From assembly GCF_004307455.1 (NCBI RefSeq), contig NZ_SEWX01000001.1, positions 558,001 to 622,000 on the forward strand: a stretch of 64,000 bases of DNA, in the 5' to 3' direction. The notes under the pieces were generated by a model. It searched no databases, was not told the origin of the DNA, and saw only the letters and a program-made list of their open reading frames with translations. Position 1 is the stretch's first letter, and every line of letters starts with the position of its first letter. Positions 35,639 to 44,001 of this stretch are shown one piece after another. This DNA comes from Aquirufa nivalisilvae. GTDB lineage: Bacteria; Bacteroidota; Bacteroidia; Cytophagales; Spirosomataceae. The position numbers were made by a program, and so were the translations under genes.

Positions 35639-36628
35639 ATGACGAAAGCTAGCATTCATCGTTTTTCGAATCGTTTACATCAGAAATTAGGTCTAGGTAC
35701 TTGGCAATTGGGCGGTCCCAATATAGTTCAAGGAAAGGCTATGGGTTGGGGTGAAATTAGCGAAGAAGAATCCTTAGCCATTTTGAGTGCTGCTTTTGAG
35801 GCGGGTATTCAATTCATAGATACAGCTGATTCTTATGGTAAAGGATTATCTGAAATCATTGTGGGTAAGGCTCTTCGAGAAGTGAGTTATCCCCAAGATA
35901 TCATTGTTTGTACCAAATTTGGGAATGTATATTTGTCAGATGGTACTACAGGGCAGGATTTTTCCCCTGAACACCTTTTTGCTAGCGTGAAAGCTAGCTT
36001 GCAACGCTTACAGCGTGAGCACATCGACGTCTTGTTGTTGCATTCTCCTCCAGATAATTTTGATTGGGCGAACTATGATCGCGCTCCCTTTGAAGATTTA
36101 GTTAGCCAAGGACTTATTCGTCAGTATGGGGTAAGCTCTAAAAGTGTGTATGGGGCAAAACGAGTGATGGATGCGGGATTTGGATCCGTAATAGAAGTAA
36201 TTTATAATGCTTTGGACCGCCGGGTCGATGAGATTTTACGTTCACATCCTCATCAAGCAGCATATGATATTATCGGTCGGGTACCTTTGGGTTCGGGCTT
36301 TCTAAGTGATCGTTTATTAACAGAGGACCCTCAATTTGGCGAAGATGATTACCGATCTCACATGGCATATCGGGATAAAAATTGGATGGTAGAAAATGCA
36401 AGAAAATTGGCTTTTTTAGCAGATTTACCGGGAGGATTGTCAGCTAATGCCTTGCGATTTACTTTACAAAGCCCGAATATTTCGGTTGTTATTCCGGGTG
36501 CTCGATCAGTGGCTCAGGTTCAATCCAACGTGTTGGCGGCAAATTTACCAGCACTCAGTGAGGCATATATACATCGCATTGAACAATCTGTTCCTTCCGT
36601 TCCTGATTGGTGGAAGCCTAGCAAGTAG
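35639..36628 (+). CDS. Aldo/keto reductase
   Basis: 329 residues. The catalytic tetrad is complete: Asp61 and Tyr66 in FIDTADSYGKG, Lys93 in CTKFGN and His135 in LLLHSPP. The NADPH-binding C-terminus is recognisable (ALRFTLQSPNISVVIPGARSVAQVQSN). The protein resembles the tas/YajO group of oxidoreductases. It probably acts after the TauD-type oxygenase encoded three bases upstream, reducing or oxidising the aldehyde made; this is inference from the gene pair. Confidence 0.92.
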   Translation: MTKASIHRFSNRLHQKLGLGTWQLGGPNIVQGKAMGWGEISEEESLAILSAAFEAGIQFIDTADSYGKGLSEIIVGKALREVSYPQDIIVCTKFGNVYLSDGTTGQDFSPEHLFASVKASLQRLQREHIDVLLLHSPPDNFDWANYDRAPFEDLVSQGLIRQYGVSSKSVYGAKRVMDAGFGSVIEVIYNALDRRVDEILRSHPHQAAYDIIGRVPLGSGFLSDRLLTEDPQFGEDDYRSHMAYRDKNWMVENARKLAFLADLPGGLSANALRFTLQSPNISVVIPGARSVAQVQSNVLAANLPALSEAYIHRIEQSVPSVPDWWKPSK

Positions 36629-36650
36629 ATTAGTTAATTGGTTTGTTACC

Positions 36651-36685
36651 TAGATTTGTCAACTTTTCAAAAGTTGACAAATCTA
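36651..36685. repeat. Intergenic hairpin repeat, copy 4
   Basis: A perfect 16-base stem: arm TAGATTTGTCAACTTT, loop TCA, complementary arm starting AAAGTTGACAAATCTA. It shares only the TTGTCAA/TTGACAA core with copies 1-3. It lies 23 bases after the aldo/keto reductase stop, so termination is possible, but no T-run follows. Confidence 0.75.
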
Positions 36686-36800
36686 AGTGGGGATTTCCTC
36701 TAATTCCAAGCAAGCTATAATCAGCTTTCTGATAAATTTTCGTCAAGAAAGGAGCAAATTCGCTTATTTTGATTTATTTCATGGTAACTAATGATGACCT

Positions 36801-38459
36801 ATGGCAAAATATGTACTTTGGATCAACTTGTTTTTACTTGTTACTACAGGATTTGCTCAAACATCTAAAATCCAAAAGAAAGACGTAGAAGGAGCAGCCA
36901 AGATTTTCGACCTGAATTTTACCAGTAATGAAATCGATACCTTATTGTCGGATGTACAAGACAATTTAACCATTTACCAAGAGCAACACCGAGTTCATTT
37001 GCCCAATTCCGTTCCATTAAGTCTATGGCAAACAGTACTTCTTCCAGGAGTAAGCGTCAATAAAAATCAACATCCTATCGCATGGACGCAAGCCCATGGA
37101 ATAGAACTACCCAGCAGACAATCGGCTTTGGCATTTTATACCATTCCTCAACTTGCCGAATTAATCAAAACGAAAAAGATCAGCTCTGTCCAGTTGACCC
37201 AATTTTATATCGATCGGATCAAGAAGTACGGAGATACTTTACAATGCCTCATTTCTTTGACAGAATCCCTCGCATTAGAACAAGCGAAGCAGGCCGACGA
37301 GGAGATTGCCCATGGAAATTACCGGGGCATATTGCATGGCATACCCTATGGACTAAAAGATTTATTTGCCGTCAAAGGAACTAAAACCACCTGGGGTGCG
37401 GCACCCTACAAAGAGCAAATGATTGAGGAAGACGCTTTTGTCTATCAACAATTGCGGCAAGCAGGGGCCGTATTAGTGGCAAAATTTACATTAGGGGCAC
37501 TAGCTATGGGAGATTATTGGTATGGCGGTAGAACCAAAAACCCCTGGAACCTAGCCTTAGGATCTTCTGGTTCCTCAGCAGGATCTGCTTCCGCTACCGT
37601 AGCTGGATTAGTGCCTTTTGCTATAGGTACTGAAACCTGGGGAAGTATTGTTTCCCCTTCCACCGCATGTGGTGCCTTGGGACTACGTCCAACTTTTGGA
37701 AGGGTGAGCCGCACTGGAGCTATGGCGCTCAGTTATAGCCTAGATAAAATTGGCCCGATTTGTCGCAATGCCGAAGATGCCGCCATTGTTTTTAATGCCA
37801 TTCGAGGTACAGATGGCCTCGATTTGTCTGCTACCGAAGCGGCGTTTAATTATTCCAATCAGTTGAATATCAAAAAGTTGAAAATTGGATATGCCAAAAA
37901 CTATTTTGATAAACTGAAAGATTCTACCGCCAATGAATGGAAGGTAATACAAGTACTTCAACAAGCGGGTGCTACCATCGTACCTGTCGTATTTCCAGAA
38001 AAGCAGTTTTATCCATTCCAAATGATGGACATTATCATTGGAGCAGAATGTGCCGCCCAATTTGATGAATTAACTCGATTTAATGTCGATGATGAATTGA
38101 CCATGCAAAGAAAAGGCGACTGGCCTAACCAATTTAGAACGGCTAGATTCATTCCTGCCGTAGAATACATCAATGCCCAGCGTCATCGATATCTATTGAT
38201 GCAACAAGTCAATTATCTATTCAAAGATTTTGATGTCATCATCAGTCCAAGCCTTTTTTCAGGCAACCAATTAGCTATTACAAATCTTACAGGTCATCCT
38301 GTGGTTTCAGTTCCGAATGGATTTGACAAAAAAACGAATAAGCCGACCAGTATTAGCTTTTTAGGGAACCTGTTCGACGAGGCTACTATTTTGGCTTTAG
38401 CCAAATTATATCAAGATGTTACACCTTGGGACAAAATGCATCCAGAGTTGTTTAAATAA
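36801..38459 (+). CDS. Exported amidase-signature family enzyme
   Basis: 552 residues with signal peptide MAKYVLWINLFLLVTTGFAQ. The Ser-cisSer-Lys triad is present: Lys186 in YGLKDLF, Ser258 in GSSGSSAGS, and nucleophile Ser282 in GTETWGSIVSPST. The usual GGSIR reads WGSIV here, so the second Gly and the Arg are replaced. Residues about 21-100 form an extra N-terminal segment. Amidase-signature enzymes hydrolyse amides; an exported one could act on peptides, N-acyl compounds or aromatic amides. It stands alone, with copy 4 of the hairpin repeat upstream. The ATG is preceded by ACCT, giving ACCTATG. Confidence 0.9.
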   Translation: MAKYVLWINLFLLVTTGFAQTSKIQKKDVEGAAKIFDLNFTSNEIDTLLSDVQDNLTIYQEQHRVHLPNSVPLSLWQTVLLPGVSVNKNQHPIAWTQAHGIELPSRQSALAFYTIPQLAELIKTKKISSVQLTQFYIDRIKKYGDTLQCLISLTESLALEQAKQADEEIAHGNYRGILHGIPYGLKDLFAVKGTKTTWGAAPYKEQMIEEDAFVYQQLRQAGAVLVAKFTLGALAMGDYWYGGRTKNPWNLALGSSGSSAGSASATVAGLVPFAIGTETWGSIVSPSTACGALGLRPTFGRVSRTGAMALSYSLDKIGPICRNAEDAAIVFNAIRGTDGLDLSATEAAFNYSNQLNIKKLKIGYAKNYFDKLKDSTANEWKVIQVLQQAGATIVPVVFPEKQFYPFQMMDIIIGAECAAQFDELTRFNVDDELTMQRKGDWPNQFRTARFIPAVEYINAQRHRYLLMQQVNYLFKDFDVIISPSLFSGNQLAITNLTGHPVVSVPNGFDKKTNKPTSISFLGNLFDEATILALAKLYQDVTPWDKMHPELFK

Positions 38460-38580
38460 AGAAATACTCTCAAACTGGGTTTTGGTCTTCAAATAAAATG
38501 CATTCATTTTCTAGTAATCAGGGTAGATAAAATAAGATTTTTTTGAGAAATACTTATATTAGCTTTATCTATTCTAAACT

Positions 38581-39396
38581 ATGATAAATGCAACACAAAA
38601 AGAGGCATACCATCGAGACGGTTACTTGATTATGCCTCGACTTTTCTCCCAAGAAGAGATCGATTTACTATATTCCGTGGCCACGGATCAATCTGTGGTT
38701 AATCAGGCTTTTGATCTAAATGACCAATCAGGTAAAAAAACGAAACTAACACTTTGGTTTACCGCCGGTGACGATTCTTTTGGCTTAATGTCGCGCAGTA
38801 AGCGACTGGTGGAAGGCGTGCAAACTTTATTAGGCGAAGGCGAAGTTTGTCATTTTCACTCCAAAGTCATGCAAAAAGAACCTCGCGTAGGAGGTTCTTG
38901 GGAATGGCATCAAGATTACGGCTATTGGTATAAAAATGGTTTCTTGTTTCCTGAAGCAATGATATCGGTTATGGTGGCTCTAACTGATGCCACGATAGAA
39001 AATGGATGTTTACAAGTCCTTAAAGGAACCCATAAAATGCAACGCTTCGAACATTTGTTTGCCGGAGAGCAACAAGGGGCAGATATGGATTTTGTGAACG
39101 AAGCAGAAAAAATTTCAGAGCTTGTTTATTGCGAGCTAAAGGCCGGTGATGTGTTATTTTTCCATAGCAATATTTTACATCGCTCAGAAGCTAATTTATC
39201 CGAGCATGCGCGTTGGTCAGTGATTTCAGCCTATAACCTTTCTTTTAATAAACCTTTCAGAGAAAAGCATACTTCCTGCATTGAACCAGTACAAGTAGTG
39301 GATGATACGGCTCTTTTGGCCAGTGGTCAGCGCGTCGTGAATCAAGCGGATTTTTTAAGTAAAGACAAAGAAATAACCTTACAAGATTTAAAATAA
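38581..39396 (+). CDS. Phytanoyl-CoA dioxygenase (PhyH) family protein
   Basis: 271 residues. Fe(II)/2-oxoglutarate oxygenase ligands: His110-x-Asp112 in WEWHQDYGYW and distal His200 in ILHRSEANLS, with Arg211 for 2-oxoglutarate. It is the first gene of an operon; the next ATG lies one base after its stop. In Bacteroidota such PhyH proteins often pair with Gfo/Idh/MocA oxidoreductases in carbohydrate loci, as here. It probably hydroxylates a sugar-derived or betaine-like compound; substrate unknown. Confidence 0.88.
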   Translation: MINATQKEAYHRDGYLIMPRLFSQEEIDLLYSVATDQSVVNQAFDLNDQSGKKTKLTLWFTAGDDSFGLMSRSKRLVEGVQTLLGEGEVCHFHSKVMQKEPRVGGSWEWHQDYGYWYKNGFLFPEAMISVMVALTDATIENGCLQVLKGTHKMQRFEHLFAGEQQGADMDFVNEAEKISELVYCELKAGDVLFFHSNILHRSEANLSEHARWSVISAYNLSFNKPFREKHTSCIEPVQVVDDTALLASGQRVVNQADFLSKDKEITLQDLK

Positions 39397-39397
39397 A

Positions 39398-40594
39398 ATG
39401 GCACAAGTTTGTATTCTAGGAGGTGGATTTATTGGACGATTTTATGCGGATTCATTAACAGGACGTCGTGGGAAAGACCAGGTGAGCGTGGTTTATGCCC
39501 GAAAAGAAGAAACGGCGATTCGTTTTGCCAAAGATTTTCAAGTCGCTCATTACACGACTAACATGGAGGAGGCGATTGCTCATCCAGCTACCGAGTTTGT
39601 GGTGATTGCTTTACCGAATTACCTGCACGAAGAAGCGGTGATGCTCTGTGTCAAACATAAAAAAGCGGTGTTATGCACGAAGCCTTTAGGGAGAACAGCA
39701 GATGAAGCTTTGCGAATGACCCAAGCTTGCGAAAAGGCAGGTATATTTGCAGGATACCTAGAGGATCTTTGTTATACTCCTAAATTTTTGAAGTCACTAA
39801 AATCCATCCAATCGGGTGCTTTAGGACGTATTTTATGGGCCAAATCAAGAGAAACACATCCAGGACCACATTCAGATTGGTTTTGGGATATTCAAAAAGC
39901 AGGAGGAGGCGCTGTGCTTGATTTAGGATGTCACTGCATCGAAATAGCACGGAATTTCATAGGAAAAGACGTGAAACCTGTAGAAGTGATGTGCTGGGCA
40001 GATACCCAAGTGAAACCCATCGATGCCGAAGATCATGCCATTGGTTTGGTCAAATATGAAAACGGAGCTATAGGTCAATTTGAAGTATCCTGGACTTTTC
40101 GGGGAGGAATGGATTTACGTGATGAAGTGATGGGAACGGAAGGAACCATTTGGATCAATTCATTTTTAAGAACGGGCTTCGAAATGTTTACCTCAGGAGC
40201 AGGCAAATCTTATGTAGCAGAAAAGGCAGAGAGTGATTCAGGTTGGCAGTTTCCCGTCGGTGATGAGGCGCATGAATTGGGTTATACCAATATGTTTACC
40301 GACATGTTTGATGCCTATGAAAAAGGAGAAAGTCCTATGGAAACTTTCTATGATGGTTATGTGGTGAATGCCATCATTGATGCCGCTTATCGTTCCGCTA
40401 AAACAAAATTGTGGGAACCCGTTCAATTGCCTGAATGGAGAGGTCAAGAAGGTCTTAGTAAACCTTCTGTATTCCAAGAGTATGATGCCGACCATTGGTT
40501 TATCAAAGAAGAAATTTTGCCTAATGGTGACAAGAAAGTAATCTTAAAAGTGAAAGCTACAGGGGAAATTATCGAAAAAGAAACTTGGGTATAA
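39398..40594 (+). CDS. Gfo/Idh/MocA-family NAD(P)-dependent oxidoreductase
   Basis: 398 residues. The N-terminal Rossmann fold begins VCILGGGFIGRFYADSL, with VVIALPNYLHEEAVMLCVKHKKAVLCTKPLGRTADEA giving the catalytic Lys of the family's EKP-like site (here TKP). GGGAVLDLGCHCIEIARNFIG is the C-terminal-domain signature. These enzymes oxidise or reduce cyclic polyols and sugars. It overlaps the ribokinase start (TAATG, stop 40592-40594, start 40594), which indicates coupled translation. With the PhyH protein it may process the non-ribose part of the substrate; this is inference. Confidence 0.92.
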   Translation: MAQVCILGGGFIGRFYADSLTGRRGKDQVSVVYARKEETAIRFAKDFQVAHYTTNMEEAIAHPATEFVVIALPNYLHEEAVMLCVKHKKAVLCTKPLGRTADEALRMTQACEKAGIFAGYLEDLCYTPKFLKSLKSIQSGALGRILWAKSRETHPGPHSDWFWDIQKAGGGAVLDLGCHCIEIARNFIGKDVKPVEVMCWADTQVKPIDAEDHAIGLVKYENGAIGQFEVSWTFRGGMDLRDEVMGTEGTIWINSFLRTGFEMFTSGAGKSYVAEKAESDSGWQFPVGDEAHELGYTNMFTDMFDAYEKGESPMETFYDGYVVNAIIDAAYRSAKTKLWEPVQLPEWRGQEGLSKPSVFQEYDADHWFIKEEILPNGDKKVILKVKATGEIIEKETWV

Positions 40595-41490
40595 TGGCCA
40601 AAATCATCGTTATCGGCAGTTCAAATACCGACATGGTTATCCAGTCGGAAAGACTTCCTGCTCCAGGAGAAACAGTCTTGGGAGGAACATTTTTTATGAA
40701 TCCAGGTGGCAAAGGAGCGAATCAGGCTGTGGCAGCAGCTCGTTTAGGAGGGGAGACGTATTTTGTTGCCAAAGTAGGGAAAGATGTTTTTGGTGAAAGC
40801 GCCCTCAAGCAATTTACTCTAGAGGGAATACACAGCCAATTCATTTGCCAAGATGATAAACAACCATCGGGTGTTGCATTAATCAATGTGGATGCTCAGG
40901 GGGAAAATTGTATAACGGTGGCTTCAGGGGCAAATGCCCGACTCATGCCTTCCGATATAGAAGCAGCCAATTCGCTCTTTCAAAATGGCAATTGGCTTTT
41001 GTTACAGCTTGAAATCCCATTAGAAACCGTTATTTATTCGATTGACAAAGCTCATCATGCGGGCTTATCTGTGGTACTAAATCCAGCACCAGCCTGTGCT
41101 TTACCTGAGACTTTGTATGCTCATATTGACATCATCAGTCCCAATGAAACAGAAACGGAATTTTTGACAGGAATCCGACCAGTGGATGAAGCTAGCTTAT
41201 CGTTGGCCTGCGACTATTTTCTTTCCCGTGGGGTGAAACGAGTAGTGATTACTCGAGGGTCTAAAGGGGCTTATTGGAAAACACAAGAAGCTTTTGGCCA
41301 TGTTCCTGCTCAGCATGTAGTTGCCGTGGATAGCACCGCTGCAGGAGATTGTTTCAACGGGGCCTTGGTCGTTGCCCTTTCTGAAGGAATGGCTTTTGAT
41401 CAAGCTATCGCTTTCGCTTGTAAAGCGGCTGCATTATCTGTCACTCAATTAGGGGCTCAAGCCTCCATGCCAACACGAGAACAATTATGA
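40594..41490 (+). CDS. rbsK: Ribokinase (PfkB family)
   Basis: 298 residues from the ATG at 40594. PfkB signature 1 (GGKGANQAVAAARLGG) and signature 2 (DSTAAGDCFNGALV) are present, with the catalytic Asp252 in AAGD. The Ala in place of the usual first Gly of GAGD is the form found in E. coli ribokinase, which supports ribose as substrate. SNTDMV and PGETVLGG near the N-terminus also match ribokinases. It makes ribose-5-phosphate from ribose and ATP in the cytoplasm. Start overlaps the oxidoreductase stop; end overlaps the nucleoside hydrolase start (ATGA). Confidence 0.9.
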   Translation: MAKIIVIGSSNTDMVIQSERLPAPGETVLGGTFFMNPGGKGANQAVAAARLGGETYFVAKVGKDVFGESALKQFTLEGIHSQFICQDDKQPSGVALINVDAQGENCITVASGANARLMPSDIEAANSLFQNGNWLLLQLEIPLETVIYSIDKAHHAGLSVVLNPAPACALPETLYAHIDIISPNETETEFLTGIRPVDEASLSLACDYFLSRGVKRVVITRGSKGAYWKTQEAFGHVPAQHVVAVDSTAAGDCFNGALVVALSEGMAFDQAIAFACKAAALSVTQLGAQASMPTREQL

Positions 41491-42434
41491 AAAAACTCAT
41501 CCTGCTCTTCTTATGCATTCCCTTTTTTCTAACAGCTCAAAGCAAGAAACAAAAGGTCATTTTTGATTGTGATTTAGGAGATGATATCGACGACGCTTAT
41601 GCTTTGGCCTATTTATTAACCCAGCAGGATAAGTTGGATATTTTGGGAATCACGACCTGCTATGGTAGAACAGACGATAGAGCCCGTTTGGCCCTAAAGA
41701 TATTGCATGAAACAGGTCAAGGACACATACCAGTTTTTATGGGTAGAAATACCTCTCATATTGACAAAAGAGCGAATTGGTATGCCGACCAATTTTCTTG
41801 GGCTAAAGGATTTGACAAAATAAAACCTCAGTCAAAACCTGCTGCCGATTTCATCATCGAGCAAATCAAAAAATACCCGAATGAGGTGGTGATATTTTCC
41901 GTAGGGCCAGTCACTAATTTCTCAGATATTATCCAAAAAGAGCCCCAGATTTTAAAGAAAGCGAAACATATTTATGCCATGTTTGGCTCTTTTGATGTAG
42001 GCTATAATCAAAAGAAGCCTATTGATGCAGAATGGAATGTGAAAGTGGATGTTCCTGCTTCACAAAAGTTTGTACAATCTGGAGCAAAGATTACTTATGC
42101 GGGCACCGATGTGACTTCCCAAGTAAAACTTTCCGCAGAAAACCGTCGGATTTTGAAGGAGAAGAATACCCCCTTGACGAATGCCCTTACAGATTTATAT
42201 CAAATGTGGGGTCACGAAACCCCAACCTTGTTTGACCCAGTAGCTATCGCGATGTTATTACATCCCAACTTATTTCAAACGGAGAATCGGCATATTACCG
42301 TCGATAATCAAGGATTTACGCGCAGTTCTGACGGAAAGCCCAATGCCATTATTGGGGTAAAAATTCAAGAAGCGAAAGTTCTAGATATTTTGATGGGCCA
42401 TTATATGAATCAAAAATTTGCTTTAAAACCCTAA
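41487..42434 (+). CDS. Exported nucleoside hydrolase
   Basis: 315 residues with signal peptide MKKLILLFLCIPFFLTAQS, so it works in the periplasm. The calcium-binding Asp cluster is DCDLGDDIDDAYAL (Asp27, 29, 32, 33, 35, 36), the form seen in nucleoside-hydrolase-like proteins rather than the DTDPGIDD of classical enzymes. FDPVAIAMLLHP near residue 245 corresponds to the conserved Asp/His C-terminal part. It should split nucleosides into base and ribose. The ribokinase and the GRP transporter in the same operon fit that product. Confidence 0.9.
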   Translation: MKKLILLFLCIPFFLTAQSKKQKVIFDCDLGDDIDDAYALAYLLTQQDKLDILGITTCYGRTDDRARLALKILHETGQGHIPVFMGRNTSHIDKRANWYADQFSWAKGFDKIKPQSKPAADFIIEQIKKYPNEVVIFSVGPVTNFSDIIQKEPQILKKAKHIYAMFGSFDVGYNQKKPIDAEWNVKVDVPASQKFVQSGAKITYAGTDVTSQVKLSAENRRILKEKNTPLTNALTDLYQMWGHETPTLFDPVAIAMLLHPNLFQTENRHITVDNQGFTRSSDGKPNAIIGVKIQEAKVLDILMGHYMNQKFALKP

Positions 42435-42438
42435 AACG

Positions 42439-43983
42439 ATGAAAAAATTCTACTTGGCATTACTTTTTTTGCCCTTCTTGGCATGGTCACAGTCTAAGTC
42501 GATCGTCCTTTCTAAACAGACTCTACAAGATAAAATAAAAGGTGGATGGGCTGGACAAACCATTGGTGTGACCTTTGGAGGCCCGATGGAATTTCGTTAC
42601 AACGGTACCATGATTGATGCCTACCAACCTGTTCCTTGGTACGATGGCTATTTGAAAAAAACCATGTTGGAAAATGCAGGTCTCTACGACGACTTGTACA
42701 TGGATTTAACTTTTGTCGAGGTATTTGAAAGAGAAGGTTTAGATGCACCTATAGCTTCCCATGCCAAAGCCTATGCGGAGGCGGGCTATGCTCTTTGGCA
42801 TGCCAACCAAGCAGGTAGGTATAATATTTTGCATGGAATTGGCGCACCCGCTTCCGGGCATTGGAAAAATAATCCTCATGCGGATTGCATCGACTACCAA
42901 ATTGAATGCGATTTTGCCGGACTGATGTCGCCAGGAATGCCCAATGTAGCATCCAAAATTTCGGATAAAATTGGCCATATCATGAATTATGGAGATGGTT
43001 ATTATGGCGGAGTATTTTTAGGAGCCTGCTATACCTTAGCCTTTGTATCCAAGGATATTCCTCACATTATCCAAGAGGCTTTGAAAACCATTCCTAAACA
43101 AAGTGCTTACTACCAATGTATCTCTGATGTAGTACGTTGGCATAAGCAATATCCCAATGACTGGACCAAAACTTGGTTAGAAGTTCAGAAAAAATGGGCG
43201 CAAGATATTGGTTGTCCAGATGGTGTTTTTGCGCCATTTAATATTGATGCCACGGTAAACTCTGCCTATGTGGTGATTGGCTTATTGTATGGCCAAGGAG
43301 ATTTTACTAAAACCATGGAAATCACTACCCGCTGTGGTCAAGATGCCGACTGCAACCCTTCTTCTGCTGGTGGAATTTTGGGCACCATGTTAGGTTATGA
43401 TAAAATCCCAAGCTATTGGAAACAAGGTTTAAAAGAGGCAGAAGGAATCGATTTCAAATATACGAGCACTTCATTAACTGATGTGTATAGCATTGGTTTC
43501 AAACATGCCTTGCAAAACATAGAAAGAAACGGGGGTAAAATTGTTGGAGACCATGTATATATCCCAATGGAAGCTCCTAAAGCGGTGGCATTTGAAAAGA
43601 GTTTTGATGGGGTTTATCCGACTCAGAAAATCGGAGTAGGCAAAGTATTGAAAGATGAATACCAATTTGAGTTTACAGGAAAAGGTTTTGTCGTGAGAGG
43701 CGAGACAGCCAAATGGGCATCCACTTCGAATCATAATTTTGACATGGAAGTGTATGTAGATGGTAAATTGATGGAGAAAGCCCAATTGCCAACGGCCTTT
43801 ACGACTCGTCGACATGAGTTGACTTGGAACTACGATTTAGCACCGGGTAAGCACCAAGTTCGCTTGAAACTATTGAATCCAGTAGAAGGGCAGGAAGTGC
43901 GTATGATGGACGTGATTGTCTATGATGCACCAGGTAAAAAATTGACCGATACCCAGTTTTACCGATTGGGGAATTTGCATTAA
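42439..43983 (+). CDS. Exported ADP-ribosylglycohydrolase-family protein
   Basis: 514 residues with signal peptide MKKFYLALLFLPFLAWSQ. The ADP-ribosylglycohydrolase fold is shown by KIKGGWAGQTIGVTFGG (about 32-48), an acidic LYDDLYMDL (Asp84-Asp85, Asp89), and TTRCGQDADCNPSSAGGILG (Asp302 and Asp304, metal ligands). Residues about 370-514 form an added beta-rich C-terminal domain not in the basic enzyme of about 300 residues. Family members cleave ADP-ribose-protein or ADP-ribose O-glycosidic bonds. Export and its place between nucleoside hydrolase and sugar transporter suggest a role in scavenging ribosides outside the cytoplasm. Starts four bases after the nucleoside hydrolase gene. Confidence 0.88.
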   Translation: MKKFYLALLFLPFLAWSQSKSIVLSKQTLQDKIKGGWAGQTIGVTFGGPMEFRYNGTMIDAYQPVPWYDGYLKKTMLENAGLYDDLYMDLTFVEVFEREGLDAPIASHAKAYAEAGYALWHANQAGRYNILHGIGAPASGHWKNNPHADCIDYQIECDFAGLMSPGMPNVASKISDKIGHIMNYGDGYYGGVFLGACYTLAFVSKDIPHIIQEALKTIPKQSAYYQCISDVVRWHKQYPNDWTKTWLEVQKKWAQDIGCPDGVFAPFNIDATVNSAYVVIGLLYGQGDFTKTMEITTRCGQDADCNPSSAGGILGTMLGYDKIPSYWKQGLKEAEGIDFKYTSTSLTDVYSIGFKHALQNIERNGGKIVGDHVYIPMEAPKAVAFEKSFDGVYPTQKIGVGKVLKDEYQFEFTGKGFVVRGETAKWASTSNHNFDMEVYVDGKLMEKAQLPTAFTTRRHELTWNYDLAPGKHQVRLKLLNPVEGQEVRMMDVIVYDAPGKKLTDTQFYRLGNLH

Positions 43984-44001
43984 ACCTCTAAATAGGATAC
44001 T

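Noticed and set aside
1650-36685. The four hairpin repeats as simple intrinsic terminators
   Set aside because: None is followed by a clear T-run, and copy 3 lies upstream of a gene with no plus-strand gene ending nearby. Termination remains possible only for copy 2 and perhaps copy 4.
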